Shown: in pieces, positions 22,547-33,785 of the stretch | How positions within the stretch are numbered: position 1 is the stretch's first letter | How the letters are laid out: each line of letters starts with the position of its first letter | Source: Macrothele yani | Lineage: Eukaryota; Arthropoda; Arachnida; Araneae; Macrothelidae | Length of the DNA: 64,000 nucleotides | Assembly (NCBI GenBank): GCA_039090855.1 | Contig: CM077001.1 | Coordinates: 121,849,922 to 121,913,921, forward strand | Direction of reading: 5' to 3' | Notes under the pieces: generated by a model | Databases searched by the model: none | The model's input: the letters and a program-made list of their open reading frames with translations, nothing else | What the model was told of the DNA's origin: nothing | Program-made: the position numbers and the translations under genes

Positions 22547-23125
22547 GCTTACACATACCTTAAGTTACTCAACATCTTATCACCTTCTACATTGAGACAC
22601 TTGTCACATTGGGGCACAAAGTTTTGCATTTTCATATCAGAGAAATCTGCTGCCAATGTGTTGAACCAATCCTGTAAAGCTGTCTTCACCTCAGCATCAC
22701 TGACGAACTTGAACCCATCTCAAATACGACTTGTGATGCTGAAAGTGTTCTGTGATGATTTCATGCAGTAAAGAATGAAAAATCTGCAGGAAATTTATAT
22801 TTGACTTCTGTTTGCCCGAATTTGCTTAATTACATGGTCAAGCAGATCAGCAGTGATAAACAACAGGTTGCTGCTTCGATCTTTGCAGTGCACAAATATC
22901 CTACCTTCATTCAGCTGCTTACACTACCTTCTTATTCTCTCACTCATAACACTTTGTCCATAAACTTCACAAATTTGATGATAAATTTCAGCAGGGTGAA
23001 CATTTCTGGCAATAAAAAAATTGGTGGCCGATTTTTTGATGAAGGAATACAAAACCTTGTGCCTAAATACAACAAATGTATCAATGTTGAGGGGTATTCA
23101 TATTAAGAAGTAGCTTAAGGTATGT
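22547..23125. pseudogene. Rearranged mariner: two C-termini in inverted orientation
   Basis: On the minus strand, 22545-22720 reads KFVSDAEVKTALQDWFNTLA and NFVPQCDKCLNVEGD, a mariner C-terminus. Its N-terminal half follows at 22790-23010 (VHPAEIYHQICEVYG, then TADLLDHVIKQIRANRSQ in another frame), with the catalytic core missing. On the plus strand, 23027-23105 reads FFDEGIQNLVPKYNKCINVE, a second C-terminus in the opposite direction. Outer ends match as inverted repeats (acacataccttaagttact; agtagcttaaggtatgtgt). Confidence 0.8.
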
Positions 23126-23173
23126 GTAAATTTATTCCAATAAAGTAATATTACTAAAACATTAATTCTTACA

Positions 23174-24051
23174 ATGAGTAAATTGTGGGTCGTCAACACC
23201 AAACCAAATATAATATAATCCGTCTTTATTGGTGTAAGAAAAAAAAAAAAAAATTCCACAAGCTTTCCCCGTCAACGAACAGCTTTTTCAGGCGGTTACA
23301 AAGGAAAACATAATCAAACTAATAGGTGAATACGCATACACATAAATAAATAAACATGATATGTAGAACACCACACTCGCGCAAGATGCCAAACACGCAG
23401 GTAACAACTGAAATGCTATATGATCAAAACGTACTAGATCGTTAATGTTTACAGAATCATTGCATCCTACTTGGTATGCCAAGCAGATGGCTCCAAGCTA
23501 CAGGGAGCTCAATTGAGACCTCTGTGTTGCACACATCATGGCGTGTTAATGTTTCAATAGTTTCTCTAATTAGAAAAACTATTGAAACATTAACTTTTCA
23601 ATAGTTTCTCTAATTAGAGAAACATTTCAATAGTTTCTCTAATTAGAGAAACTATTGAAATATTTACATATTATTTTCTACTTAGAGAAACTATTGAAAT
23701 ATTAACACGCCATGATGTGTGCAACACAGGTCTCAATTGAGCTCCCTGTGGCCTGGAGCCATCTGCTTGGCATACCAAGTAGGATGCAATGATTCTGTAT
23801 ACATTAACGACCTAGAACGTATTGATCATATATCATATAGGATTTCAGTTGTTACCCACGTGTTTGGCATGGGTGAGCGCGGTGTTCTACATATCATGTT
23901 TATTTATTTATGTGTATGCATATTCATCTATTAGTTTGATTCTATTTTCCTTTGTAATCACTTGAAGAAGCTGTTCATTGATGGAGAAAGCTTGCAGGAA
24001 GATTATTTTTCTTACACCAATAAATATGGATTATATTAGATTTGTTTTGTT
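23174..24051. repeat. 850-bp palindrome with outward-facing 3' ends
   Basis: Arms about 23200-23580 and 23680-24049 are inverted copies; blocks include ggtctcaattgagctccctg, ccatctgcttggcatacc and ttagtttgatt. Each arm read outward ends with a polyadenylation-like AATAAA in caccaataaa close to its outer border. The centre (about 23560-23710) is a ladder of smaller palindromes; 23625-23660 is a perfect 36-bp palindrome of caatagtttctctaatta and its complement. attaattcttaca occurs at 23161-23173 and 24052-24064, a 13-bp direct repeat immediately flanking the whole block. Confidence 0.85.
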
Positions 24052-24064
24052 ATTAATTCTTACA

Positions 24065-24442
24065 GTTATAGCCAACTATGGCTTACTTTCTGAGAACCAC
24101 TCACACTAACATATTTTGACACCGGGAACAATGGAAAATGCAGCGTTTACAAGCAGTTAAGTTTCAAATGCAAAAAGAAAATTTTGCAGACTGGTGTCCA
24201 TAGCATAGCTGAACTTTTGTTTTTGCAATTTAATGGCCTCCATCTCAATGAAAAACTAAGAGAAGCTGCTGATACCTAATATGGGTTACTGCTCTAGGGA
24301 AGGAGAAAATCACATTGCCTAGACTTAAAAAGCCAAGCTTCCCTGGCGTGAGAATTTAACATTTCAATCATATGGTCACCAGGCAATCCCCATAACCATA
24401 AAAAAAGCTATGTTTGTTCACCATTTGTGAGTAATTACCATT
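24065..24442. other. Unassigned intron sequence
   Basis: Nothing recognised between the palindrome and the next TIR element. Confidence 0.45.
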
Positions 24443-25326
24443 TATACTCATGTATAGGTCATGTTTTAAAAGCCAAATTTATGAATGAAAATTATGAGGT
24501 CAATCAAGCAGAAGGTGCGAAATAATCTGTGAGGTAAAGTCATAGTAACACTTGAGATTATGGGTGCAACATCACATAATGAACTGATGTTGACCCCTTT
24601 TAGGCTGGTCACCAATTCTGAAACTTCCTCCACTCAGATGTTGGGTAATAACCATACCATTTTATTCACTGAATTGATCTATAGCCACATTGTCAATCAA
24701 CGATATTGTCATAATTACAACAACGATCGTATCATCTTGAATCATTAATTCCGTCTCCCACAGTTTCACTGTCAAGACACAGGAAGACTAATGTTAGCGA
24801 TTTTTTATTCCTACCTGAATTAAGGTTGTCCATTCCCTTTGTGATGGGAGCTGCATAAAGTAATGGTGAATTGGCTCAAAGCTGCTTTCTCGTGCCTGAT
24901 TTGACGTGATAACTTACAAACTGTTTGATTCCTTTTTTTCCTGATCTCTGGGCACAGCTATAAATTTTTCTAGCAAACTCGCACCACGTAGTAGTAAAAA
25001 AAAAAAAAAAAATACAGCTCTTTAGTAAACATGTCCGTAATTGTTATGCACTGCTGGATGCACATGCAGTAACTGTTTAGTGCTCAATGCCAGCCAAGCC
25101 AGATCACATCACTCAGGAGACCAATAAAGGTGTGGAATGCCAGAAGCTGCATGCATACACATGCAGAGTACTACTTGTGCATGAGTGCCAAAGCCTCTCC
25201 TTGTGTACCTAACTGAGAAAGAATTTGAGAACTTGAATGAGATTAGAAATAATTTCAGATTTTCTTCTGAAAAAACAAACAAACCGGGGTTGACTCATAC
25301 ATAAGATTGACCTATACATGAGTATA
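24443..25326. mobile_element. Non-autonomous TIR element (TATACTCATGTATAGGTCA ends)
   Basis: Inverted ends tatactcatgtataggtca (left) and tgacctatacatgagtata (right) are perfect over 19 bp, with TA at the outer edges. The length is 884 bp. No transposase can be read. Ends of this kind are reported for pogo-like elements in animals, but the superfamily is not proven here. The small open frame at 24560-24748 has no known domain. Confidence 0.8.
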
Positions 25327-25924
25327 TGCAATAAGTTGAATGACTTGGTTTAGTAACATGGCACCATCTATTTATTATCAAAGTTACTGCTAAACACTAA
25401 AATCCAAGTAAGCAAAAAAATTAACAGCTATTTTGAATTAAAATTAACTGCAAGAAAAACATGTGAACACTAAGAAAACCTATTAACATATAAAACGAGC
25501 GAAACACACAGTCACGTATGGTAAAAGGTTCGTTTAGCGGTAGCTTTCGGTCATCCTACGACCTTGATCACCTGCGATCAACTGGATGGGCTGGTTGCCA
25601 GAACTCTATATATGTTTTATATGCTTATGTGTTATTGTCGTGTGAAGCCTGAGTTTTAAACCAAACTAAGAAAACCTGTTAAGATATCAGTTAGGGAAAA
25701 CAACCATGTTTCCAAATGTTTGTTAATCTATTATAGAAGCCTTGGATAAAAAGGAATTTACAGCAATGACACCTCAAAATTAAAAAAATATATATACATA
25801 TATCAATTTTTTAAAAAGTCTTATTTGCTTGTTCATCAGGGGGAAATTTTCATAAGCTCAAAGTTCTATCTCTAGATTTCTATTGTTATCCTGTCAACAC
25901 TAGTACACCTGTACTTTGTGAGAT
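25327..25924. other. Unassigned, with a 190-bp segment between direct repeats
   Basis: ctaagaaaacctattaa near 25472 recurs as ctaagaaaacctgttaa near 25665. Between them is a distinctly more GC-rich 170-bp segment containing ggttcgtttagcggtagc. This may be a small unrecognised insertion with long target duplication. Identity unknown. Confidence 0.4.
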
Positions 25925-26065
25925 TTAATGACTCCCTGTGAGCATCTAAGGCTATAAGGACTCGCCCACACCTAATTAAGGACCATTGGGGTTCTGTGGA
26001 AGTGACAGAATCAGTACTATACGGCAAACACACCATTCATGCCTCATCCAAACTTGAACTCAGTG
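25925..26065 (-). mobile_element. SINE family 1, diverged copy
   Basis: Body blocks match the full-length SINE at 15961 (taatgactccctgtgagcat, ctaaggctataag, gcaaacacaccattcatgcc), ending at a worn B-box region (ccaaacttgaactcagtgc on the plus strand). Confidence 0.65.
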
Positions 26066-26599
26066 CATGCAAATAATCAACCTAAATAACAGTTAAGAGT
26101 TATTTTTCATACAGATATTAAAATGTATTATCAATAACTTTACAGCAGATTATTTTATGCAGTTTCTGACACATTCAGTGGTGTAAACTCATCCTAAGAT
26201 TACATGACGTAAATGTGACATTCAGTTTTTACCCAAAACCTACAAAATTACAGCCAAGTATTTCTATTCCCCTCCTCCTCCAGACCAATGTCTCAGCAAT
26301 TTTGTTCATACTCATCCCCAGATGAAGCACAGCAGTTGTGTTAATCAGACATGACCCACTGCAGTAATGATAACTACAAGAACAAATCTAATATTCATTT
26401 AAGGGCATGTCAAACACATAAATATACATACAGCAGTTGGCTTCCTTTCTTCTAAAGAAAGCATCACGAAGGAAGGCAAACATCCACATTAACAAGATCC
26501 TCTGCCAAACATGTGCACTGATGAATATGCATATCTTTGGTGAAAGTTTGGTTATCAGCTCCCAGATGTTCACAAAGAAAAAAAAAACACAGATTCATA
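26066..26599. other. Unassigned intron sequence
   Basis: No element or exon recognised. The overlapping open frames at 26388-26637 on both strands are not supported by any domain. Confidence 0.4.
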
Positions 26600-27055
26600 T
26601 ACACACTGCCCAAATAAATATCTGGACACACAAATAATCTTAATTTACCAAAAATTTTAATATTGTGTGCTGAAATCTTTGACCTTTTTGATAGCCTTTA
26701 GTCTTCATGAAGTATTCTACACCAGATTTTTGCTAACAACATGTTCTACCATTTGGAATTCAAAGCAGTGTGCAGTTCAGCTTCCTTTGTTGGGTAATCT
26801 CTTCCACACAACTGATGAACCAACTCGTCCCAGAGATTCTCTATAGGGTTTAGGTCAGGATTCTGGGCTGGCCAGTCCAACCTTTCGACACCTATGCTCC
26901 CAAACCATTCTGTAACAAAGCAAGAAGTATGACATGGTGTATCATTCCCTTGGAATAGAGGTATAGGCCTTCCCCAAAGTACTACCACAATGCTTATAGA
27001 GTATGCTTGTCCACAACATCGAAGTAGAGCTCAATATTCATGGTTTCCCCAGTAC
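26600..27055 (-). pseudogene. Tc1-like transposase, C-terminal fragment
   Basis: The minus frame reads FQGNDTPCHTSCFVTEWF (second-D motif) and [20 protein letters not shown] (the E motif) before TKEAELHTALNSKW. This is the D,D34E core of Tc1. A possible left TIR is cccaaataaatatctggaca near 26607. The N-terminal half is absent or lost into the mosaic to the right. The E motif is well kept compared with the rest. Confidence 0.82.
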
Positions 27056-27397
27056 ACTGCACAACAAGGGTTATCACAGTTGGTAATCACCCAGAAGCCA
27101 CTAATCATTTTATTAATGCTACATGGCAATTAGCATTGTGTAATGAATGTCAATCTTAGATAGCGTACACCAACGGAAAACTGTGCTTTGGCCTGACAAG
27201 TCAGGGCACATGGTCTACTAGTCCATGGTCATCTCTGGGTGTGACAGATGCCAGGAGAAAGATACCTTCCAGAATGTATTGTCCTGACAATGTAGGATTC
27301 TAGCAAAAATTTAATATCTTGGAATTTTTCGATGAACTCTGGGAAAACCCATCGAAAGTCCTGGAATTTATTTTCTGTACATGTGTACAAACATATA
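27056..27397. mobile_element. Mosaic of Tc1 and hAT-like pieces
   Basis: The plus frame at about 27248-27292 reads MPGERYLPECIVLTM, a Tc1 sequence that normally precedes the glycine-rich VKFGGGGI motif. It stops abruptly, and from 27294 a different sequence begins (ggattctagcaaaaatttaa). Its inverted match lies at about 28808-28862. The likely continuation of the Tc1 is at 28607. The order of insertions is not fully resolved. Confidence 0.55.
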
Positions 27398-28606
27398 TAC
27401 AGAAAATAACTGTCAAAAGTCATGGGATATGTACCTAGTATGGTGTAGGACCTCTTGTAACCCGGCGAAGTGCAGCAACTCTACGTGGCATCTATTCCAC
27501 AAGCGGACGGAAGACTTCTGGAGAGATGTTGAGCCATGCCATCTGAACAGCTGCCCATAGTTGCCTGGTATTTGCAGGTGCAGGATCTTTGGTGCGAATG
27601 GACCTTTCAACCACGCCCCACAAGTGCACTATTGGGTCCATGTTGGGTGAACATGGTGGCCACACAATCTGTCAAATCTGTCCAGAATGATCCTCGAGTC
27701 AATTTTGGACGACTTGGGCCTGATGACATAGTGCATTAATCTGCCTGGAAAATTCTATCGTTGTTGGGGTACATGAAGGACAGCAAATGGCCACCCAGCA
27801 AAGCAACAGAGTGATTACTGATTAATGATGTGTTTACAAGGTCCAGAGGACCCCAACCGTGTCATGTAAAGACACCCCACACATGTACGAAACCACCACT
27901 AGTTTGCACAGTGCCTTGTTGACAGCTTGTGTTCATGGCCTTATGAGGTCTACACCACACCTGAACCTTACCATGAGCTCAAAACTACTGGTAGCGTGAC
28001 TCGTCGGACCACGCCACATGCTGCCAGTCTTCCAGGGTCCAATTACCATGTTCACAAGCCCAGGTGAAGCATTGTGTCCGATGTGTTGGTGTTAACAAAG
28101 GCATTCTGGTCAGTCTTCTGCACCCATACCCCATGGATGCTAAATTATGCTTCACTGATCTGATGGATATGTCTCTGGTACCTCCTGCATTGAATGTGGA
28201 TGCTATTTAAGCCAGTGTCACTTGTCTGTTAGCATGGACAATCCTGGTCAGATGCTGCTGGTCGTGGTCATTGAGCACCTGTGGCCGGCCACTGCGCTGT
28301 CCACGGTGGGTGGTAATGCCTTCCATGAGGTATCGCGGTACACACGTGGCACTGTGGATCGAGGAATGTTGAATGTTTGCACAACTTTGGAAACTGAATG
28401 TCCCATCTGTCTGGCTCCCACTACCATGCCTCGTTCAAACTCCAATAGTTCGCATTGGCTTGCCATAATCCTATTGACAACCTGACTCACTAGATTACAC
28501 TTTGCAACTGATAAAAATCGTGGTTTGCGTTGAAGCCTTTATACGACAGCAGTGCTAGTTAAAAATCTGCATACTGCTATTCCACGACTTTTGGCACTTC
28601 AGTGTA
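27398..28606 (-). mobile_element. Tc1-like element, family A (same as 54057-59820)
   Basis: The right end, read inward, is tacactgaagtgccaaaagt; the left end keeps tgtcaaaagtcatggg after a worn start. TA flanks both. The transposase on the minus strand begins MSQVVNRIMASQCELLEFE (28490) with the HTH piece GARQMGHSVSKVVQTFNI; the rest is shifted across frames. C-terminal remnants end near 27413. It matches the Tc1 at 54057-59820 along its length, including the ends. Confidence 0.85.
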
Positions 28607-28808
28607 TGAGGGGGGGGGGGGCATTCAGCTTGTGCCCATTAATCATTTTGCACAACATCACAAGAATGTTGATGTCTACTTGGACGTCCTGAACAATTGT
28701 GCACAACATAGTGGCAGTACTTTGAGGATGGCCCACACCTTTATAAGATGGACAATGCTTTGTGTCATACTGCTTGTATTGTTACAAATTGGTTAGAGGA
28801 CATGGATA
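28607..28808 (+). pseudogene. Tc1-like transposase, middle fragment
   Basis: A G run then LVPINHFAQHHKNVDVYLDV is read on plus, followed after a shift by DNALCHTACIVTNWLEDMD, the second-D motif of Tc1. This is probably the continuation of the Tc1 piece that ends at 27292, separated by the insertion of 27294-28606. The E motif does not follow. Confidence 0.68.
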
Positions 28809-29364
28809 CTTTCCAGGAGTTCGTCAAAAAAAATTCTAGGATATTAAATGTTTGCAAGAATCGTGCTTTGTTATATATTTTGCAAATTGCGGGTGAAATC
28901 TACTGTCCCAATTTTATAGTCACCTATTGCCAGGACCACTGGTAGCAGAATATCAAAATCTTTCAGTGAGGAAAGTGCGTACTAAAAGGAAACGCCATCT
29001 CGGACTTGCTGGAAGGTTTCCACACACTGTTGTGACTCCAACTGCACACAACTGCTATGCCACAAACCAAGGTGGTTGGAAATATGCCACTCAAATATCT
29101 TGCACTACAGCATCACATCTCCACATTCTATGGAAGGAAGTGATGTCATCATGAGCAAATGCCACAGGGAGCTAGAACGAAGTGACACAATCAACACAAA
29201 CATTTCACCCTATTTTTCTTAAATCGCAACACAAAATAGCAGGACTGTTCCATGGCCTTTCCCAAAATATGGAAAATGAAGGATTTTCCAGGCCAGGCCT
29301 GGAAAAAAAAAAAAGAAAATCAAATTCCAGGACTGAAAGGAATCCAGGGGCTGTACAAACCCTG
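28809..29364. mobile_element. hAT-like piece with CAGGGTTTGTACAG end
   Basis: The right end at 29364, reversed, reads cagggtttgtacagcccctg followed by subterminal tcctggaattt, the same end type as the element at 642-4938. A left portion matches 27294-27345 in inverted orientation. The left terminus could not be placed. No coding sequence recognised. Confidence 0.5.
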
Positions 29365-31090
29365 TATACAGAATTGCTGGGGTGAGTCAGGCTGTTGGGT
29401 GCATGGAAGATGAGATCGCCCAACAAACAGAGCTGAACTGGCAGAGAGTATTCCACAAAGTCTAGAGGTCATCATTATGGCCAAAGGTTTCAGCCTACAA
29501 CACTAAATTTCCTGTAAATACAGATTATTTGTAGACATGCAGGCGCATGGATATTAATGATAGGGCAGTGTGTATAGACATCTTATATGTGCAATGGGCT
29601 GTTTCATCAATGCATGGATGTGTGCAGAAAGTGCAGAGGAGAGGTTCTTGCATTTCACATGATGCCACCCTATTTTTAACACTTTCTATAAAAGACAGGA
29701 AGCCACTTGCTTTACTGGCTATAGAGTTATATGGTTTTTACTATGACATGCAGCCTGATGATTTATGACAAAGGACTGAAATAAAAATTTCACAAAAGAA
29801 AACAACTAAAAAGAAAAATGATATCCTTACAATATTGATACCAACCTGAACCTCACGTGATACAAACCTGCATGCAGGCCCTCAGGACAAACAACTCACA
29901 TTTGCAGCACACTCACGTAAGCACCAGAGCGCAGGATACTTGAGATCCTTGATGCACTCCCTATCTGCAGTTAAAGTGATATTAGAATTGGCTTCACTAG
30001 CTATGACATACACTCCCCCATGGCACTCTGCCTACGCCTAGGGAGTGAGGCGAGATGGTTACAGGGTTTGGCCAGCCAGTCTGTGCAGTTAATCCATTCA
30101 TAGCTACATCATATAAATCAGCTAATACTCAAAGGCATTTCACAGAGGAATCAGTAAATCTCAGATCTGTGTGTGGTACATGTACCTCTCACTTTGAAAA
30201 TGTGGGATGTTCAGACACTTTGCTAATATTAACACAAAATTTTCATTTCTACTGAAGTGCATGTACCAACTTACACAGTTGTCTTAAACTTTGTGAGCAT
30301 TTTATACAAATCCAACAATTTTCAATCTATGTTGGAACACTGAAAATACTGATTAAAAGTTTCTTAAAAAAAGAGAAAGAAAAAAAAGTCAAAGTTTATT
30401 CAGTGTTTTGAATTAGCAGTTTTACCCAGAAAATGAGAAAATCACTGTCACAAAAGAAAATCAATGCATCTTTCCAAATTAGTTTATAAAAGACTAATGT
30501 AATGGAAAAGACAGTTTGCTAATTTGTACACAAGGAAAAGAAAAACAAAGAAGCGAGAAGAAGAAAAAAAAAAAGTGGCATGTGGAACTGATAAGGAGGT
30601 GAAAATGATAACCTAGTCATTAAAGCACAATTTCATAAGCACTTAATTTCTACATGAACTTCAAGAAATGGCAAAACCAACATATGTTCAGGGAAAGTAT
30701 TTTATTCAGCGTCTGAAAGATCAAAATATATGCAGACAATGTTAATCACGGTTTCAGTTAGTATATGTTAAAATAATTTTTCCAGACTGACATATTGAAG
30801 ATGGGGGTATTATCAAACAAAGAATCAAAGTCTATTCCACTTCACAAGACAATTTTTTATTAGAAAGACTGGAAGACGTGGGAGAAAAAACTGTTTTACT
30901 GTTACAGCATTATGGGGGCAAAATAATTACAGAACTTCTACAGGGCAGACATAGTGTGAAACTCAAATATACTGTTACCCCACCTGGTGAGAAAAAAGAA
31001 TGCACCAGGTACATAAAAATTTAGGTAAGTAATCTTGATTTTGAACTAGGGTTTTCTTCAATGAAGGAAGAAATATTCTTCATAATACAT
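29365..31090. other. Unassigned intron sequence
   Basis: No transposase motif or TIR pair was recognised. A somewhat GC-richer block at about 29840-30080 (catgcaggccctcaggac, gcctagggagtgaggcgag) does not match other parts of the window and could be an unrecognised repeat. The rest is A-rich. Confidence 0.4.
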
Positions 31091-31345
31091 GGAAAATTCA
31101 CAGAATATTCAAGCAAAGCAAACTGAATTTGCTTTACCACTTATTGGTCATCCATGTAACACTTCTCTCAAAACTTGAAAATTTTTCGACCAGTAATCAG
31201 GAGATGCGGGGTTCGTTTCCTGCTTCAGGACGATGAAATTTTCAAGTTTTGAGAGAAGTGTTACATGGATGACCAGTAAGTGGTACAGGAAAATTCAGTT
31301 TGGTTTGCTTGAATATTCTAGGATTTTCTTGATTAAATCTGAATT
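31091..31345. repeat. Hairpin repeat with a SINE B-box in the loop
   Basis: Left arm 31091-31185 and right arm about 31235-31345 are inverted copies; tcatccatgtaacacttctc and its complement are perfect. The 49-base loop contains gcggggttcgtttcctgctt, matching SINE family 2. The right arm read on plus (aaattttcaagttt) also continues that SINE. So a SINE-containing segment was duplicated head to head. Confidence 0.85.
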
Positions 31346-31429
31346 TTCCAAATCGGTTGTTGTGATTCCTTATAGACTTAGATCTCATGGTGGTCTGGTG
31401 GACATTAAACTATGAAACAACCAATTTGG

Positions 31430-31560
31430 AATGGAGTTTAACAACCACCACAAGCATCTAACGACATAAGAGATCACCTGTCCCCGAATTTTGGCCAACT
31501 TTTTCCAGGAAAGAAAAGGGCCACATATAAATGACAAAGTAAGCACTGAATATTGGTTCA
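31430..31560 (-). mobile_element. SINE family 1, partial
   Basis: Blocks gtttaacaaccaccacaagc, ctgtccccgaatttt and aggaaagaaaagggcc match the body of the 15961 copy; the tRNA-like head is missing. Confidence 0.65.
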
Positions 31561-31574
31561 TGGAGTTCATTTTG

Positions 31575-31745
31575 TTTGTCTGTTTCAGGGTCTAACAACC
31601 TCCATGAGCATCTAAGGCTATAAGGAGTCACCCATCACTGGTTCCAGGGACATGAGAGAGCCAGCAAAGTATGACAAGCATAAAAGCAATGCTCCATCCA
31701 GGAATCAAGCCTGGGCTCTCACCACTTAGCTGCCATGCAGCTTTT
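31575..31745 (-). mobile_element. SINE family 1, variant copy
   Basis: gggtctaacaacctccatga, ctggttccaggg and gagagagccag match the SINE body. The head region keeps caggaatcaagcctgggctc (worn B-box) and cacttagctgccatgc. Confidence 0.7.
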
Positions 31746-33109
31746 GAAATGGAACTAATAGAAATGTTCCCAATCCAAATACCCCCTTCCCCCACGTGCA
31801 TCTGAGAGATCAAAACATATGGACAATAGCAAAAGCTAGTGATTTTAAAGTTTACTATTATCCAAGCCTATGGAAACTGAAATATTAAGCTAAAAATGTT
31901 ATATGCCACCTGGTGGATACATCTTACATCAGTAGTCAGTGATACTAAGGTGGTCTGGATATGTGTGTTGCATGAAAGATTTAGCTCAGGGGGTGAATCA
32001 GCAGCATATGAAGGTTTCCACTTTAACTGTGTGCACTCAATGGCAGTGATTTTTGTCAGATAATGTGTGCTACTGTTTGTTCTCTATAAAGAAAAGTGGC
32101 TAGAAAAGAAATTTCTTTTTAAGAGGTGGGTTTATGAAGAATGACACTACACAACAAAACTACACTAAAACATATACGATTTTGTAAAAAAAAAAAAAAA
32201 AGAAGATATATGCACGATTTTTTCATTGTCAACTGTGTTCAATGAGGGTTAGAACACAAAGGGCAGGGTTCAGCTATTGGTGTACTTACAACGTGGTACA
32301 CAAGAATTTTGAAATCACAGAGTAGCTCAATGTATCAGCATTTGCTGCATGCTCATACTACAGTTGAAGACATGTATAACTGCAACCTTATAAGATTTAA
32401 AATTTTCAAATACAAAACTAACTGGTATCTTCAGTTATGGTGTACAATGCATGGCAGTGAAACAAAGGAGTGATCACACTGACCAAGAGACACTTCTGCT
32501 AAGGCTATGTTATTAAACAATACCACTGTTTTGCATTTCAAGAACTTTGTGCAGAAAAACTATTAAATCTGATTCTCTAATGCCAGCTCTCAAGAACAAA
32601 ATGAACATCTGTAGTAGGGCTCTGAATCACAGCAAATTTCACCAATATTTAAGAGTGAACGATGCAGAACTCTCACTGTCTTTGTACATCACAGAGAATG
32701 ACACAAATGTTTTACAATGTTCTGTTTTGCTGAGAACTGACATAAGTGTGAAAAATTCCAAATCAGTCCCAGAAACAAGCAAAAAAAAAAAAAAAAGAAA
32801 AAGTAAAAAGCATGCAAGTGAACTTTCCAAGTGGAAACTAAATGAAAAGTTAGCACACGAAAATAAAATAACACAAAATGGAGAAGCAAAATCAGAAAAA
32901 TAAAAAGCAATAGGGAATATTCAAATTTGGTTTACAGTGCATTAATAAGCTGTAATTTATCCTATGGAGACATAGATCATAGTGGAAAAAGCTGTAATGG
33001 ATACAGCTAGTTGTCAGTGGCAGTAGTGAACCAGAATAAGTGATAAGTGGAGAGGGAGGGGGAAGAAAAGAGGAACAAATGAGTATCTATCTGTCTGTAT
33101 ATATAAAGA
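31746..33109. other. Unassigned intron sequence
   Basis: Contains A tracts at about 32187 and 32779. The 118-codon plus frame at 32547-32903 crosses an A tract coding for lysines and shows no known domain; I do not accept it as a gene. Confidence 0.45.
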
Positions 33110-33240
33110 AATTTGAAAGCCTGCAGGAGTGACATGGAGGAGATTGGTGCAAGATAGACTGTTGTGGAAGAAACTTGGGGAGACCTTTATCCAGCAGTGG
33201 CCTGATAATGGTTGATGATATATATATATATATATATATT
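33110..33240 (+). mobile_element. LINE 3' tail, short copy with TA repeat
   Basis: gaaatttgaaagcctgcagg, gtgacatggaggagattgg and ttggggagacctttatccag match the end of the copy at 33241-33533. It ends ggttgatgatatatata, a TA-rich 3' repeat. It directly precedes the longer copy, so two tails lie head to tail. Confidence 0.78.
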
Positions 33241-33533
33241 ATCCGAAAAATGACAAGAGTGGAAGACATCATGATCAGAGTTAAATCCCTGAAATGGCAA
33301 TGGGCTGGACATACTGCCAGAAGGACAGATCATCGATGGACAGCCAAAATTTTAGATTGGATTCCAAGGGACAGGAAAAGACCCAGAAGAAGACCACATG
33401 GGAGATGGGTGGATGAAATTCGAAAGTATGCAGGGGTGACATGGAGGAGACTGGCACAAGACAGACCATTGTGGAGGAAACTTGGGGAGACCTTCGTCCA
33501 GCAGTGGATTGATAATGGTTGACAATGATGATA
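33241..33533 (+). mobile_element. LINE 3' coding tail, longest copy
   Basis: An open plus frame (33175-33522) reads WQWAGHTARRTDHRW, ILDWIPRDRKRPRRRPHGRW and RLAQDRPLWRKLGETFVQQW then a stop. This WxWAGHxAR...QQW pattern is the C-terminal tail of insect-type non-LTR retrotransposon polymerases. No polymerase domain is attached. Related tails are at 8745, 33110 and 46298. Confidence 0.82.
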
Positions 33534-33634
33534 TAGGATAGGAATTGATATTGTTTTGGAATTTAATGAGAAGCCTCCTATCAGAAGCCTCCTCATCGAA
33601 TCTATCAGAAGCCTCCCATCTGTAACATTTCAAG

Positions 33635-33785
33635 CTACTGATTACAGTGAGGAGAGAGCACCAATCCTAAATGGGTAAACACAACAACCATGTCTTGCCA
33701 CAGGATTTGAATCTAGACCCAGCAGTACAAAAAATTCAGAAGCCCACTGATGCCTAAGCCCACAATAAACCACTAAGGCATGAAA
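33635..33785 (-). mobile_element. SINE family 1, diverged copy
   Basis: tgattacagtgaggagagag, aaacacaacaaccatg and aggatttgaatctagaccc follow the order of the SINE body and B-box; an A-box-like region (ccactaaggc) closes it. Confidence 0.6.

Noticed and set aside
32547..32903. Plus-strand open frame of 118 codons
   Set aside because: It crosses an A tract that codes for a lysine run, has no recognisable domain, and lies in AT-rich intron sequence.
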